Part shown: positions 1 to 6,898 of the stretch, piece after piece | How positions within the stretch are numbered: the first letter of the stretch is position 1 | Layout of the letters: every line of letters begins with the position of its first letter | Source: Polaromonas sp. | Lineage (GTDB): Bacteria > Pseudomonadota > Gammaproteobacteria > Burkholderiales > Burkholderiaceae | Assembly (NCBI GenBank): GCA_013823505.1 | Contig: PNMH01000079.1 | Coordinates: forward strand, 1-17,496 | DNA: 17,496 nucleotides | Reading direction: 5' to 3' | Made by a program: the position numbers and the translations under genes | The notes under the pieces: generated by a model | Told to the model about the DNA's origin: nothing | Database searches by the model: none | Seen by the model: only the letters and a program-made list of their open reading frames with translations

Positions 1-68
1 AATGCCGGCTGTTCCGCTTCGACCTCACTGCCCGCAAGCCGCGGCCTGAGCCCGACGCCGAGGACTGA
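1..68 (+). CDS. C-terminal tail of an unidentified protein (partial)
   Basis: An open frame with its first complete codon at base 3 runs without a stop to TGA at 66-68, giving a 21-residue tail, CRLFRFDLTARKPRPEPDAED. The Arg/Lys/Pro-rich and then acidic end is typical of a disordered C-terminus. The stop is only two bases before the GTG start of the PIN gene, and the Shine-Dalgarno sequence for that gene (GAGGA, 60-64) lies inside this tail, so the two are probably co-transcribed. The family cannot be recognised from so little. It could be an unrelated housekeeping gene or an antitoxin partner of the PIN nuclease. Confidence 0.5.
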   Translation, partial: CRLFRFDLTARKPRPEPDAED

Positions 69-70
69 GC

Positions 71-514
71 GTGGCTGCGGTGCCGCACACCACCGACATG
101 TTGGTGCTCGACACCAACATCGCGCTCGACCTCTTCGTGTTTCAGGACGCCGCCACCGAGGCTTTGCGCACGGCGGTGGAGCGTGCCGATGGTGCGTGGA
201 TCGCCACCGCGGCCATGCGCGAAGAGCTCGTGCGTGTGCTCGACTACCCGCAGATCGCGCGCCGCCTCAAGGCGAAAACCCGGCCCATGCAAGACGTGCT
301 CGATGCCTTCGACCGCTGCACCCGCCTCGTGGCCGAGGCGCCCAAGGCCGTCTACACCTGCAAAGACCCCGACGACCAGAAGTTCATTGATCTCGCGGCG
401 GCACACCGCGCCACACTGGTGAGCAAGGACGACGCGGTGCTGTGCATGGCCAAGCGGCTGGCGCGCGTCGGTGTGCATGTGTGTCGTCAATGGAGTCCGA
501 GCCATGTGGATTGA
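71..514 (+). CDS. PIN-domain ribonuclease, toxin-like (PIN_3/COG1569 type)
   Basis: This 147-residue protein has the layout of a single PIN domain, a Mg2+-dependent ribonuclease fold used by VapC-type toxins. The acidic active-site residues are visible: D14 in VLDTN, E51/E52 in MREEL, D99-D102 in KDPDDQKF, and D120/D121 in SKDDAVL. The spacing and the PDDQKFIDLA motif fit the family usually annotated 'putative toxin-antitoxin system toxin component, PIN family'. The GTG start at 71 is preferred because GAGGA (60-64) sits six bases upstream. ATG 98 (residue 10) has no such site but would still keep the whole domain. The 3' end overlaps the next gene by 11 bases. No RHH or AbrB antitoxin is visible in the window, so its toxin role is inferred from family only. 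Confidence 0.85.
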   Translation: MAAVPHTTDMLVLDTNIALDLFVFQDAATEALRTAVERADGAWIATAAMREELVRVLDYPQIARRLKAKTRPMQDVLDAFDRCTRLVAEAPKAVYTCKDPDDQKFIDLAAAHRATLVSKDDAVLCMAKRLARVGVHVCRQWSPSHVD

Positions 515-1628
515 CTTTCGCCTGACCTTGCTGGCCCTGGGCGCCTTGTTCAGCGCCCATGTCTGGGCCGTTCAGAACTGTGAGCTCAACGGCGAAAGCG
601 TGAGCCGCGCCAACGGCCACACCACCGCCGGCAAGAGCGGTGTGATGCGCTGCACCGACGACAGCGGCCAGGTGCGCCGCCTCGACCAGACCCTGCGCGA
701 TGGCAAGTATGTGGGCCCGGTGCTCATGGTGCTGGCCGACGGCGAGCGGCGCGAGTACAGCCTGAACGAACGCGGCAACCGCGATGGCGTGGCGCGCACG
801 TTCGATGGCAAGGGCACGTTGCGAAAAGAAGAAAACATGGAAGACGGCAGCGCCGTGGGCGTGCAGAAAAACTTTGCCGAGGCCGGCCATTTGCAGGAGC
901 TGCACTTCGCCGCCGGCCGGCGCACCGTGCTCACCATCGGCTACCTGGCCGATGGCCGCCTGACCGAGCTGCGTTGCGCCGCCGTGACGCTGGTGCCGCA
1001 AGACCGCGAGGTGTGTGGCCATGCAGGGCGCGCCAGCGATGTGACGCTGCACCGCGCCGACGGCAAACCTGCAGGCACCGTGAGCTTTCTGCAGGGTCAG
1101 ATGCAGCGCCAGAGCGTGCTGGACCGCGAAGGCCGGCTCGTGCGCAACGAAGAGCTCAAGGACGGCCGGCGCATCAAGCGGGTGTTTTACGCCTCGGGCC
1201 AGCCGCGGTCAGAAACCGACTTCATCGAGCGCGACCCCAACAGCCGCGAAGGCCGCGAAGGGGTCTCACGCGAATGGGCCGAGAGCGGTCAGCTCACGCA
1301 GGAAACCACCTGGGCTGACGGCTACGAACAGCGCATCCAGCAGTGGTACCTGAACGGGAAACAGAAAGCCCGCCAGCAGATCCGCCGGGACGGCCGCAAC
1401 CAGGAGCGCACCACCGAGAGTTTCTGGGACAACGGCCTGCCTGCGGCGGTGAACGTGGAGCGCAACGGCCGACTGCTGGGCTGGCAGAAATACTTCACCG
1501 AAGCGGGCGTGTTGGCGCAAGAAGACGAACACGGCGAGCGCGGTGTGCTCCTGCGCCGCAAGTCGTACGACGCGCAAGGTGTGTTCGTGCGCGAAGAGCG
1601 GTTTCTCGAAGACGGCTCGCGCGTTTGA
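504..1628 (+). CDS. Secreted YwqK/MORN-like repeat protein
   Basis: The protein has 374 residues. ATG 504 is chosen because GGAG (492-495) lies eight bases upstream and translation then opens with a clear signal peptide: hydrophobic residues 5-21 and a likely cleavage after HVWA (22). An in-frame ATG at 471 would bury that signal. The mature part holds at least eight copies of a short motif, an aromatic residue, three or four residues, Gly, then a polar beta-strand. Examples are FDGKGTLRKEE, FAEAGHLQEL, YASGQPRSE, WAESGQLTQE, WDNGLPAAV and FTEAGVLAQE. This is the YwqK-family 'antitoxin' or MORN-variant repeat, a beta-meander binding module. Four cysteines fit a disulfide-containing periplasmic protein. 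It overlaps the PIN gene by 11 bases, but its export makes it an unlikely direct antitoxin of a cytosolic nuclease. The molecular role is unknown. Confidence 0.75.
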   Translation: MWIDFRLTLLALGALFSAHVWAVQNCELNGESVSRANGHTTAGKSGVMRCTDDSGQVRRLDQTLRDGKYVGPVLMVLADGERREYSLNERGNRDGVARTFDGKGTLRKEENMEDGSAVGVQKNFAEAGHLQELHFAAGRRTVLTIGYLADGRLTELRCAAVTLVPQDREVCGHAGRASDVTLHRADGKPAGTVSFLQGQMQRQSVLDREGRLVRNEELKDGRRIKRVFYASGQPRSETDFIERDPNSREGREGVSREWAESGQLTQETTWADGYEQRIQQWYLNGKQKARQQIRRDGRNQERTTESFWDNGLPAAVNVERNGRLLGWQKYFTEAGVLAQEDEHGERGVLLRRKSYDAQGVFVREERFLEDGSRV

Positions 1629-1652
1629 ATGGTCGAGATCGCAGGAGGGGCC

Positions 1653-2126
1653 ATGACATTGCTCAACCTGCTCGCCCTGGTCACATGCCTCGGCGCCGCC
1701 ACGGTCGCGGGCGTGTTCTTCGCGTTCTCCAGCTTTGTCATGAAGGCGTTGGCGCAACTGCCGGCGGCACAAGGCGTGGCGGCCATGCAGCGCATCAACG
1801 TGGTGGTGCTCAACGCTGGCTTCCTGGGCGTCTTCATGGGCACTGCGCTGCTCGCCGCGGTCTGCGTGGGGGTGTCCTTGATGGCCTGGAGCGGGCAACG
1901 CTCGTTGTGGCTCCTGGCCGCAGGCCTGCTCTACCTGGTCGGCACCTTCGTGGTCACCGTGGCCTTCAACGTGCCGCGCAACGAACGCCTGGCGCGCATG
2001 GACGGGTCGTCGTCAGACGCTGCGGCGCACTGGCCGGTCTACGTGCTCGAGTGGACTCGATGGAACCACGTTCGCACGGCAGCGGCGTTGGCGTCTGCGG
2101 CGTGTGCGCTGATGGTCATGTCGTGA
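1653..2126 (+). CDS. DUF1772 (anthrone oxygenase-like) membrane protein
   Basis: This is a 157-residue inner-membrane protein with four hydrophobic segments, about residues 3-27, 48-72, 84-104 and 141-156. The first segment carries AGVFFAFSSFVM, the third ends in FNVPRNERLA (105-114), and WTRWNHVR (134-141) precedes the last. These motifs are the hallmarks of DUF1772, which is distantly related to fungal anthrone oxygenases. Bacterial members have no established activity. ATG 1653 is chosen because AGGAGG (1643-1648) precedes it at ideal distance. An ATG at 1629, touching the previous stop, would add eight residues but has no Shine-Dalgarno sequence. The 24-base gap suggests co-transcription with the repeat-protein gene upstream. 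The length matches the family norm of about 150 residues. Confidence 0.8.
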   Translation: MTLLNLLALVTCLGAATVAGVFFAFSSFVMKALAQLPAAQGVAAMQRINVVVLNAGFLGVFMGTALLAAVCVGVSLMAWSGQRSLWLLAAGLLYLVGTFVVTVAFNVPRNERLARMDGSSSDAAAHWPVYVLEWTRWNHVRTAAALASAACALMVMS

Positions 2127-2193
2127 CGTGACGCCGGCCAGCTGCGGGCGCGGCGCCATCAAGGTTTTCCCCTGTCGCGATGAAGCCACGCGC

Positions 2194-2223
2194 CTGAAAT
2201 CGCGGTGTTGCGGTCTCTACACT
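2194..2223 (+). promoter_or_regulatory. Putative sigma70 promoter of the lipoprotein gene
   Basis: CTGAAA (2194-2199) and TACACT (2218-2223) are separated by 18 bases, and each matches four of six consensus positions. Transcription would start near 2230, giving a leader of about 25 bases before ATG 2255. That start point lies past the alternative GTG at 2225, so it favours ATG 2255 as the lipoprotein start. The rest of 2127-2254 shows nothing recognisable. Confidence 0.35.
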
Positions 2224-2254
2224 CGTGAGCACCTCAACATCTGGAAACATTTCA

Positions 2255-2725
2255 ATGATTCGCAATGCAGCTATCTTGGCCGGAGCCTTCGCGTTGACCG
2301 GCTGCGCTTCGGTGATCAACGACGTCACCCATCCCATGAAGATCGAGACCAAGACCGAGGCGGGTCAGTTGGTGGCCGGTGCCGAGTGCAAGTTGACGAA
2401 TGACTATGGCGTGTTCCAGGCCAAGTCTGGCGAGACCGTGCAGGTGCGGCGATCCAGCAAGGACCTTGACATCGTGTGCAAGGATCCGGCCAATCCCGAT
2501 GCCGTGGCCAAAGCCATCTCGCGCGCCAACGGCGGCATGTTCGGCAACATCCTGCTGGGTGGCGGCGTGGGCGCCATCATCGACCACAACAAGGGCACCG
2601 CTTACTCCTACCCGATCTGGGTGCAGCTGGTGTTCGGCAAATCGCTGGTGTTCGACCGCTCGACGGAAAAGGACGGCGTGCCCACCCTCGGCACGCCAGC
2701 GCCTGCCCCCACAGCCAACAAGTAA
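2255..2725 (+). CDS. Small lipoprotein with glycine-zipper segment, unknown function
   Basis: This is a 156-residue predicted lipoprotein. Residues 1-16 form a short type II signal peptide ending in a lipobox, LTGC, with lipidated Cys17. The following residues, ASVIND, carry no Asp at +2, so outer-membrane sorting is likely. Residues 30-77 look beta-rich and PEGA-like (GQLVAGAECKL...VQVRRSSKDLDIVCK) and contain two cysteines, C45 and C75. Residues 93-110 are a glycine-rich hydrophobic stretch (GGMFGNILLGGGVGAIID), as in glycine-zipper proteins. The tail is Pro/Ala-rich. ATG 2255 gives a clean signal peptide; GTG 2225 would add ten polar residues in front of it. The gene stands alone between the DUF1772 gene and a convergent oxidoreductase only seven bases away. 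Function is not recognised. Confidence 0.7.
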   Translation: MIRNAAILAGAFALTGCASVINDVTHPMKIETKTEAGQLVAGAECKLTNDYGVFQAKSGETVQVRRSSKDLDIVCKDPANPDAVAKAISRANGGMFGNILLGGGVGAIIDHNKGTAYSYPIWVQLVFGKSLVFDRSTEKDGVPTLGTPAPAPTANK

Positions 2726-2732
2726 ACCGGCC

Positions 2733-4352
2733 TCACGCCAACCCGAAACGGTCCGCATGCGCCTGCGGCCAGTAGGTGGTGAACACCGCGTGCTGGCCGG
2801 TGAGGTCGTGCAGCAGCGCGCCGGGCAGGGTTTCGGGCAGCAGGTTGGCGAGCAGGCGCACCTCGTTCTGGTTCACGCGGCGCACCAGGTGGTGGGCGGT
2901 GATTTCGGCGGGGTGCTGCAGGCCGGCGGCCTGGATGAGTTCCTGCAGCGCCATGAGCGTGCGTTGGTGAAACTGGAACACGCGCTCGGCCTTGTCGGGC
3001 ACCACCAGCGCCTGCTGGCGCACCGGGTCTTGCGTGGTCACGCCCGTGGGGCACTGGCCGGTGTGGCAGGTCTGGGCCTGGATGCAGCCGAGTGCGAACA
3101 TGAAGCCGCGCGCGCTGTTGCACCAGTCGGCGCCAATCGCCATGGCGCGCACGATGTCGAAGGCGCTGATCACCTTGCCGGCGCAACCGATCTTGATGCG
3201 GTCGCGCAGGTTCACGCCCACCAACGTGTTGTGCACCAGGCGCAGGCCCTCCTGCAGCGGTGCGCCCACGTGGTCGGTGAACTCCAGCGGCGCCGCACCG
3301 GTGCCGCCTTCGGCGCCGTCGACCACGATGAAGTCCGGCGTGATGCCGGTCTCCAGCATCGCCTTGACCATGGCGAACCATTCCCACGGATGACCGATGC
3401 ACAGCTTGAATCCCACGGGCTTGCCGCCGGAGAGTTCACGCAATTGCACGATGAAATGCATGAGCTCGATGGGGGTGGAGAACGCGCTGTGCGCGGCGGG
3501 TGACACGCAGTCCTGGCCCACGATGACGCCGCGCGCGGCCGCGATCTCGGGCGTGACCTTGGGCCCGGGCAACACACCGCCGTGCCCCGGCTTGGCGCCC
3601 TGGCTGAGCTTGATCTCGACCATCTTCACCTGCGGGTCGAGGGCGTTGGCCTTGAACCGGTCGGGGCTGAAGTGGCCGTTTTCGTCGCGGCAGCCGAAGT
3701 AGCCCGAGCCGATCTCCCAGATCAGGTCGCCGCCGTGCAGCCGGTGGTAGGCCGAGATCGAACCCTCGCCGGTGTCGTGCGCGAAGCCGCCGCGTTTGGC
3801 GCCCGCGTTGAGCGCCTGGATCGCGTTGGCCGAGAGCGCGCCAAAGCTCATGGCCGAGATGTTGAACACGCTGGCCTCGTACGGCTGTGTGCAACCCGAC
3901 CCGCCGATGGTGAGGCGAAAGTCGTGCGAGGCGATCAGGCTGGGCGCCATCGAGTGGTTGAGCCACTCGTGGCCGGTGGCGTTCTGGTCCACCTGCGTGC
4001 CGAAGGGACGCTTGTCGGTCTCACCCTTGGCGCGCGAGTAGGCCAGGCTGCGCTGGCTGCGCGAGAACGGTGTGGCTTCAACGTCGCTCTCCAGAAAGTA
4101 CTGGCGGATCTCGGGCCGAATGGTCTCCAGCATGAAGCGCAGGTGACCGATGACGGGGTAGTTGCGCAGCACCGAGCTCTTGGTCTGCCGCAGATCGAAC
4201 ACACCGAGCACCGAGAGGCCGGTGAACACCAGAAACCCGAAGCCGCCGCTGCCGACGGCGATCAGCGTGAACAGGCTCAGCAATGCCAGCACCACACACA
4301 GGCCAAACACGGTGTAGCGCACAGGGTAAAGGGCGTTGAGGCGGTCGAGCAT
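2733..4352 (-). CDS. Membrane-anchored FMN-binding glutamate-synthase-family oxidoreductase
   Basis: The 539-residue product has two N-terminal transmembrane helices (about 14-32 and 36-52). A GltS-type FMN-binding TIM barrel follows (about 150-450). Visible landmarks are SAMSFGALS (166-174), the substrate/FMN loop KPGHGGVLPG (254-263), DGAEGGTGAAP (345-355), and the 3Fe-4S motif C-x5-C-x4-C at C423, C429 and C434. The glutaminase (GATase) domain, the central domain and the C-terminal beta-helix of full GltB are absent. The protein therefore belongs to the stand-alone 'FMN-binding glutamate synthase family', whose physiological substrate is uncertain. ATG 4352 opens right before the first helix; an upstream in-frame ATG at 4478 would run into the divergent gene. 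No gltD-like electron partner is nearby. It is convergent with the lipoprotein gene and divergent from the SEC-C gene. Confidence 0.88.
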   Translation of the reverse strand: MLDRLNALYPVRYTVFGLCVVLALLSLFTLIAVGSGGFGFLVFTGLSVLGVFDLRQTKSSVLRNYPVIGHLRFMLETIRPEIRQYFLESDVEATPFSRSQRSLAYSRAKGETDKRPFGTQVDQNATGHEWLNHSMAPSLIASHDFRLTIGGSGCTQPYEASVFNISAMSFGALSANAIQALNAGAKRGGFAHDTGEGSISAYHRLHGGDLIWEIGSGYFGCRDENGHFSPDRFKANALDPQVKMVEIKLSQGAKPGHGGVLPGPKVTPEIAAARGVIVGQDCVSPAAHSAFSTPIELMHFIVQLRELSGGKPVGFKLCIGHPWEWFAMVKAMLETGITPDFIVVDGAEGGTGAAPLEFTDHVGAPLQEGLRLVHNTLVGVNLRDRIKIGCAGKVISAFDIVRAMAIGADWCNSARGFMFALGCIQAQTCHTGQCPTGVTTQDPVRQQALVVPDKAERVFQFHQRTLMALQELIQAAGLQHPAEITAHHLVRRVNQNEVRLLANLLPETLPGALLHDLTGQHAVFTTYWPQAHADRFGLA

Positions 4353-4428
4353 GCGGGCTTTCGGAGAGGGGTGCGGAATACACTTCAGCCCATCATAAAA
4401 CCCGGGCCTCCGCAGGCCACCCGACCCC
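4353..4428. promoter_or_regulatory. Divergent intergenic region between GltS-like and SEC-C genes
   Basis: These 76 bases must hold the promoters of two divergent genes. Candidate -10 boxes are TATGAT on the minus strand (4392-4397) and TACACT on the plus strand (4379-4384), both without a convincing -35. A GC hairpin, GGCCT/AGGCC with loop CCGC (4405-4418), lies ten bases before the SEC-C start, which has no Shine-Dalgarno sequence. The hairpin may affect its translation. Confidence 0.3.
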
Positions 4429-5241
4429 ATGAACACCCCCCTGAACACTTCGCCCGACCCGGCCATCGCGCTGGACAACGACGATTACGACACCCTCGAC
4501 GCCATCCTGGACGACCTGCGCACGCGCGGTGAAGACGTGCCGCAGTGGGAGTTCTGCGAAGGTGCCATGGCCGCGCTGCTGTGCACCCGCCGCCCGGTGG
4601 AGCCGGCCGAGTTCCTGCCCATGTTGCTGGGCACCGGCCCCCTGCCCACCGCGCCGCAGGAAGACGGCACGCACTTCGCCAACACCGCGCAGTACGAACA
4701 ATTCATGGCGCTGTGGGCGCGTCGCAGCGCCGAGGTGTCGGCCTCGCTGGCCGCGTCGGTGGAGACGCTGGAAGACGAGCGCAGCTACCACCCCGAGCTG
4801 ATGGACGTGCGCGGCGCCGTGGCTGCACTGCCCGAAGCCGAACGTGCTGATTTCAAAGACCAGGAGTTGCCCGCCTACGCGCAGGTGTGGGCGCTGGGCT
4901 TCATGTTCGTGGTGGAAAACTGGCCTGAAGACTGGGAGCCGCCGCGCGACAAGGACACCGCCGCCTGGATCGACGAAGCGCTCGACCACCTCGTGGCCCT
5001 GACCGAGGACGATACCGGCAAGCCCACGGTGAACATGCACGCCGAAGATGGCCCGCCCAGCGTGAGCGACGAGCGCCTCAACGCGTTCGGCGCAGCGATC
5101 TGGGCCGTGTACGACCTGGCCCAGATCGGCCGCAGCCTGGGGCCGCGCGTGGAGCCGGTCCGCAAGGCGGAGACGCCGGGTCGCAACGATCCGTGCCCAT
5201 GCGGCAGCGGGAAGAAGTTCAAAAAATGCCATGGAGCCTGA
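4429..5241 (+). CDS. UPF0149 (YecA/YgfB-like) protein with C-terminal SEC-C zinc motif
   Basis: The 270-residue cytosolic protein has an acidic helical N-terminal region. Its [12 protein letters not shown]...[13 protein letters not shown] and FLPMLLG signatures (about 23-67) mark the UPF0149/YecA family, as does [20 protein letters not shown] further on. The last 20 residues are a complete SEC-C module, [20 protein letters not shown]. Its predicted zinc ligands are C256, C258, C267 and H268, the same motif as in the SecA C-terminus. SEC-C proteins commonly bind SecB, ribosomes or other partners; the role of YecA-type proteins in secretion or ribosome association is only partly known. The ATG at 4429 is the only reasonable start but lacks a Shine-Dalgarno sequence. 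The stop codon falls inside the loop of a small hairpin shared with the convergent GST gene. Confidence 0.85.
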   Translation: MNTPLNTSPDPAIALDNDDYDTLDAILDDLRTRGEDVPQWEFCEGAMAALLCTRRPVEPAEFLPMLLGTGPLPTAPQEDGTHFANTAQYEQFMALWARRSAEVSASLAASVETLEDERSYHPELMDVRGAVAALPEAERADFKDQELPAYAQVWALGFMFVVENWPEDWEPPRDKDTAAWIDEALDHLVALTEDDTGKPTVNMHAEDGPPSVSDERLNAFGAAIWAVYDLAQIGRSLGPRVEPVRKAETPGRNDPCPCGSGKKFKKCHGA

Positions 5242-5249
5242 ACGGCTCC
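5233..5249. terminator. Possible weak bidirectional terminator hairpin
   Basis: GGAGCC (5233-5238) and GGCTCC (5244-5249) form a perfect six-base-pair stem around a five-base loop that contains the stop of the SEC-C gene. It lies between two convergent genes. On the minus strand a run of six T follows after seven bases; on the plus strand only a short T-poor tail follows. The stem is short, so this is tentative. Confidence 0.35.
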
Positions 5250-5256
5250 TTGTCAC

Positions 5257-5919
5257 TCACTTCAACTCAAACGGCCCACCCTGCACCAGCGCGCGCTGGT
5301 AAGCTGGGCGCGCGTGGATGCGGCTCAGCCAGTCCATGAGCTTGGGCCTGCTTTCGTTGAGCCCGGCGCGGGCCGCCGCGGCTTCCACCGGAAAACTCAT
5401 CTGCACATCGGCCGCGCTGAACGAACGCCCGGCGAACCAGTTGGAGGTGGCGAGTTCGCCTTCCAGAAAATCCAGGTGCTGCGTGAGGTTGGGTGTGATG
5501 AAGCGTTTGTGCACCGTGGCCGAGATCGCCTTGGCGATCGGGCGCACCAGCAGCGGGGCTTTCTCCACCTCGTCGAACACCAGCTTCATCAGCAGCGGCG
5601 GCATCAGCGAGCCCTCGGCGTAGTGGAGCCAGTAGCGGTAGCGCAGATGCGAAGGCGTGCCGGGTTCGGGTGAGAACTTGCCTTCGCCGTACCGTTCCAC
5701 CAGGTACTCCATGATCGCGCCCGATTCAGCCAGCGTGGCCTGCCCGTCGGTGACCACCGGTGACTTGCCCAGCGGGTGTACCTTCTTGAGCGCGGGCGGC
5801 GCCAGCATGGTCTTGGGGTCGCGCTGGTAACGCTCGATCTGATACGGCACGCCCAGCTCTTCGAGCAGCCAGAGCACGCGCTGCGAGCGCGAGTTGTTGA
5901 GGTGGTGGACGGTGAGCAT
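5257..5919 (-). CDS. Glutathione S-transferase
   Basis: This is a 220-residue soluble GST, the usual length for the family. The N-terminal thioredoxin-like domain (1-76) contains NNSRSQRVLWLLEELG, whose Ser10 or Ser12 is the likely glutathione-activating residue. It also has the cis-proline in KSPVV (P54) and the gamma-glutamyl-binding ESGAIMEYL (65-73). The all-helical C-terminal domain carries the N-capping box SAADVQM (168-174). It would conjugate glutathione to, or reduce, electrophilic substrates. It starts nine bases after the stop of the haloacetate-dehalogenase-like gene on the same strand, so both are almost certainly one transcript. That context suggests handling of halogenated or otherwise electrophilic compounds, although the substrate cannot be read from the sequence. 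Confidence 0.92.
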   Translation of the reverse strand: MLTVHHLNNSRSQRVLWLLEELGVPYQIERYQRDPKTMLAPPALKKVHPLGKSPVVTDGQATLAESGAIMEYLVERYGEGKFSPEPGTPSHLRYRYWLHYAEGSLMPPLLMKLVFDEVEKAPLLVRPIAKAISATVHKRFITPNLTQHLDFLEGELATSNWFAGRSFSAADVQMSFPVEAAAARAGLNESRPKLMDWLSRIHARPAYQRALVQGGPFELK

Positions 5920-5928
5920 GGGGTTCTT

Positions 5929-6849
5929 TCAGTCGGTGGTGGTCATGAAACTGCGCAAGGCCGCAGCGGTGGCTTCGGGCAGTTCTTCGGGAATGAAATG
6001 GCCCGCCGGCAGCGCCTCGCCGCTCACGGTGCCCGAACACTGCGCCTGCCACAGCGCCAGCGGGTCAAAAAACTTCTGCACCACACCACGCGCGCCCCAC
6101 AGCACGAGTGTGTCGCAGGCGATGCGTTGTCCGCGTTCTCGGCTTTCGCGGTCGTGATCGAGGTCGATGCCGGCGCTCGCGCGGTAGTCCTCGCACGCGC
6201 TGTGGATCGCTTCGGTGCGGCAGAAGCAGCGCTCGTACTCGGCCAACGCCTGCGGTTCGATGTGGGGCAAGCGCGCGCCACCTTGTGCCGAGCCCCAGCC
6301 GCCCAGCTTGGCGTGCAGGTAGGCCAGCGCGTTGCCGCCGATCATGAGCTCGGGCAGCGGCGCGGGCTGGATCAGGTGGAACCAGTGGTAGTAGGCACGC
6401 GCAAAGGCCATGTCGGTGCGGGCGTACATGTCCAGCGTGGGGGCGATGTCGATCACGCAGAGCCTGCGCACGCGAGCCGGGTGGTCCACCGCCAGCCGGT
6501 GCGCCACACGGCCGCCGCGATCGTGGCCGCAGAGGAAAAAGCGGTCGATGCCCAGCACATCCACCACGTCGATCACGTCTTGTGCCATTGCGCGCTTGCT
6601 GTGGGTGCTGTGGTCGCTCTCGCCAGGCGCGTGCGACGAGTCGCCATACCCACGCAGGTCGGGCAGCACCAGCTGGAAGTGCGGCGCCAGCTCGCGCGCC
6701 ACGCGCTGCCACATCACGTGTGTTTGTGGGAATCCATGCAGCAGCACGAGGGTGGGCGCGTCGCGTCGCCCACCCACACGCACGGCGGCCTGGGCGCTCT
6801 GGGTCTCCAACTGGAGCAACTCGAATCCGGAAAACCAGTCGGTGGTCAT
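5929..6849 (-). CDS. Haloacetate (fluoroacetate) dehalogenase-like alpha/beta hydrolase
   Basis: This 306-residue alpha/beta hydrolase has the full residue set known from fluoroacetate dehalogenases. The nucleophile D110 sits in GHDRGGR, with R111 and R114 as carboxylate binders. D134 and H284 (AGHF) complete the triad. H155 and W156 (YYHWF) plus Y222 (CEDYRA) form the halide pocket. The oxyanion motif is HGFPQ (38-42), and PDLRGYGDS (63-71) is also typical. The expected reaction is haloacetate + water to glycolate + halide, through an aspartyl ester. An Asp rather than Ser nucleophile excludes an ordinary esterase; an epoxide hydrolase is less likely because the HW/Y halide-site residues are present. 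AGGAG (6858-6862) lies eight bases before the start. Downstream is a GST, upstream a LysR regulator, all on one strand. Substrate specificity within haloacids is not certain. Confidence 0.85.
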   Translation of the reverse strand: MTTDWFSGFELLQLETQSAQAAVRVGGRRDAPTLVLLHGFPQTHVMWQRVARELAPHFQLVLPDLRGYGDSSHAPGESDHSTHSKRAMAQDVIDVVDVLGIDRFFLCGHDRGGRVAHRLAVDHPARVRRLCVIDIAPTLDMYARTDMAFARAYYHWFHLIQPAPLPELMIGGNALAYLHAKLGGWGSAQGGARLPHIEPQALAEYERCFCRTEAIHSACEDYRASAGIDLDHDRESRERGQRIACDTLVLWGARGVVQKFFDPLALWQAQCSGTVSGEALPAGHFIPEELPEATAAALRSFMTTTD

Positions 6850-6869
6850 GTGTTTGTCTCCTGCGTTCC

Positions 6870-6898
6870 AGTGTAGGCGGCGGACATGGCCGCGTCAG
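6870..6898 (-). promoter_or_regulatory. Putative promoter of the dehalogenase-GST pair
   Basis: Read on the minus strand, CTGACG (6893-6898) and TACACT (6870-6875) are 17 bases apart, each with four of six consensus matches. The -35 box includes the stop codon of lysR. Transcription would begin near 6863, just ahead of the AGGAG ribosome site of the dehalogenase gene. The pair could therefore be transcribed separately from lysR. Confidence 0.4.

Noticed and set aside
2400..3503. 367-codon + strand frame across the lipoprotein end and the GltS-like gene
   Set aside because: Shadow of genes on both strands, with no conserved motif.
4353..4478. 42-residue N-terminal extension of the GltS-like protein
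   Set aside because: It would overlap the divergent SEC-C start and the promoter region; ATG 4352 directly precedes the first transmembrane helix.
4393..5256. 287-codon minus-strand frame opposite the SEC-C gene
   Set aside because: Antisense shadow; the + strand product has a perfect SEC-C zinc motif.
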